From Spirochaetaceae bacterium (GTDB lineage: Bacteria > Spirochaetota > Spirochaetia > Treponematales > Rectinemataceae): a stretch of DNA of 32,200 nucleotides. The position numbers and the translations under genes were made by a program. Positions within the stretch are counted from its first letter, which is position 1, and each line of letters opens with the position of its first letter. The notes beneath the pieces were generated by a model, which saw nothing but the letters and a program-made list of their open reading frames with translations, had not been told where the DNA came from and made no database searches. Positions 32,106 to 32,200 of this stretch are shown here, piece by piece. The stretch lies in the NCBI GenBank assembly GCA_026418115.1, contig JAOABY010000021.1:1-32200 (forward strand). The letters are read 5' to 3'.

Positions 32106-32200
32106 TCAATTGTCTTTCTGGACCGGCAATGCCCTTACAAGCTTTTCATTGAGGCCGATCCATACTGTCTCGCCTTCGCCAGGTACCACCTTGCCAGAGG
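32106..32200 (-). CDS. C-terminal end of a gene on the minus strand (possible ABC ATPase TOBE end)
   Basis: Only the last 30 codons are in the window; reading the minus strand they give SGKVVPGEGETVWIGLNEKL followed by VRALPVQKDN and TGA. The pattern of a Val-rich strand, GETVWIGLNEKLVRAL and a short polar tail is like the final strand of the TOBE domain in MalK/PotA-type ABC ATPases, but the piece is too short to be sure. The frame has no stop to the window edge. Confidence 0.35.
   Translation of the reverse strand, partial: SGKVVPGEGETVWIGLNEKLVRALPVQKDN

Overview
The window is a densely coded bacterial chromosome segment of moderately high GC. It suggests a diderm bacterium, because it has lipoproteins, OmpA-type peptidoglycan-binding domains, an outer-membrane beta-barrel and a LolA-like protein. 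The pairing of a FlgD-type Ig fold ('SPDGDGI') with OmpA, together with UxaC/UxaE, TRAP and YesMN-type genes, is most reminiscent of Spirochaetota (Treponema/Spirochaeta/Rectinema relatives). That assignment is an inference from gene style; no rRNA is present to settle it.

Layout: (1) 1-2.5 kb, + strand: two paralogous Ig/OmpA envelope proteins, the first cut by the window edge and carrying Pro/Ala linkers between repeats. (2) 2.6-7.2 kb, + strand: a stand-alone PAS protein, a lipoprotein-type glycerophosphodiester phosphodiesterase and ugpB-ugpA-ugpE for glycerol-3-phosphate/glycerophosphodiester uptake. The ATPase ugpC is absent. (3) 16.85-7.3 kb, - strand: a uronate operon, uxaE - YesM-type kinase - YesN-type regulator - TRAP dctP/dctQ/dctM - SDR mannonate oxidoreductase - uxaC. 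It would import hexuronates and funnel both galacturonate and glucuronate to D-mannonate. A LarA-family Ni-enzyme gene faces away from it across a short overlapping promoter region. (4) 26.4-18.2 kb, - strand: a seven-gene operon with a LolD-like ATPase, two FtsX-type permeases, a LolA-like periplasmic protein, an outer-membrane beta-barrel and an OmpR/EnvZ-type two-component pair. It looks like a dedicated trans-envelope lipid or lipoprotein conduit with its own sensor. (5) 26.5-32 kb, + strand: ubiD-ubiA-ubiX, the set expected for the late prenylation/decarboxylation steps of futalosine-type menaquinone synthesis. These genes run directly into a periplasmic binding protein and an unusual single-chain ABC protein in which ATPase and permease are fused. 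The last bases hold the 3' end of a gene on the - strand.

Regulatory signals that can be read: strong hairpin terminators after the first OmpA gene and after ugpE; stem-loops directly after both transporter binding-protein genes (ugpB and dctP); promoters of the form TTGCGn-17-TAnAnT before ugpB and uxaE; a TATACT box only 10 nt before the ubiD start codon, suggesting a leaderless message; and two inverted repeats in the convergent 3' spacer at the right end. No tRNA, rRNA, CRISPR array, insertion sequence or phage gene was seen.

The two most promising candidates for something not well described are the trans-envelope LolD/FtsX/FtsX/LolA-like/beta-barrel/two-component operon and the quinone-gene cluster with its fused ABC importer.
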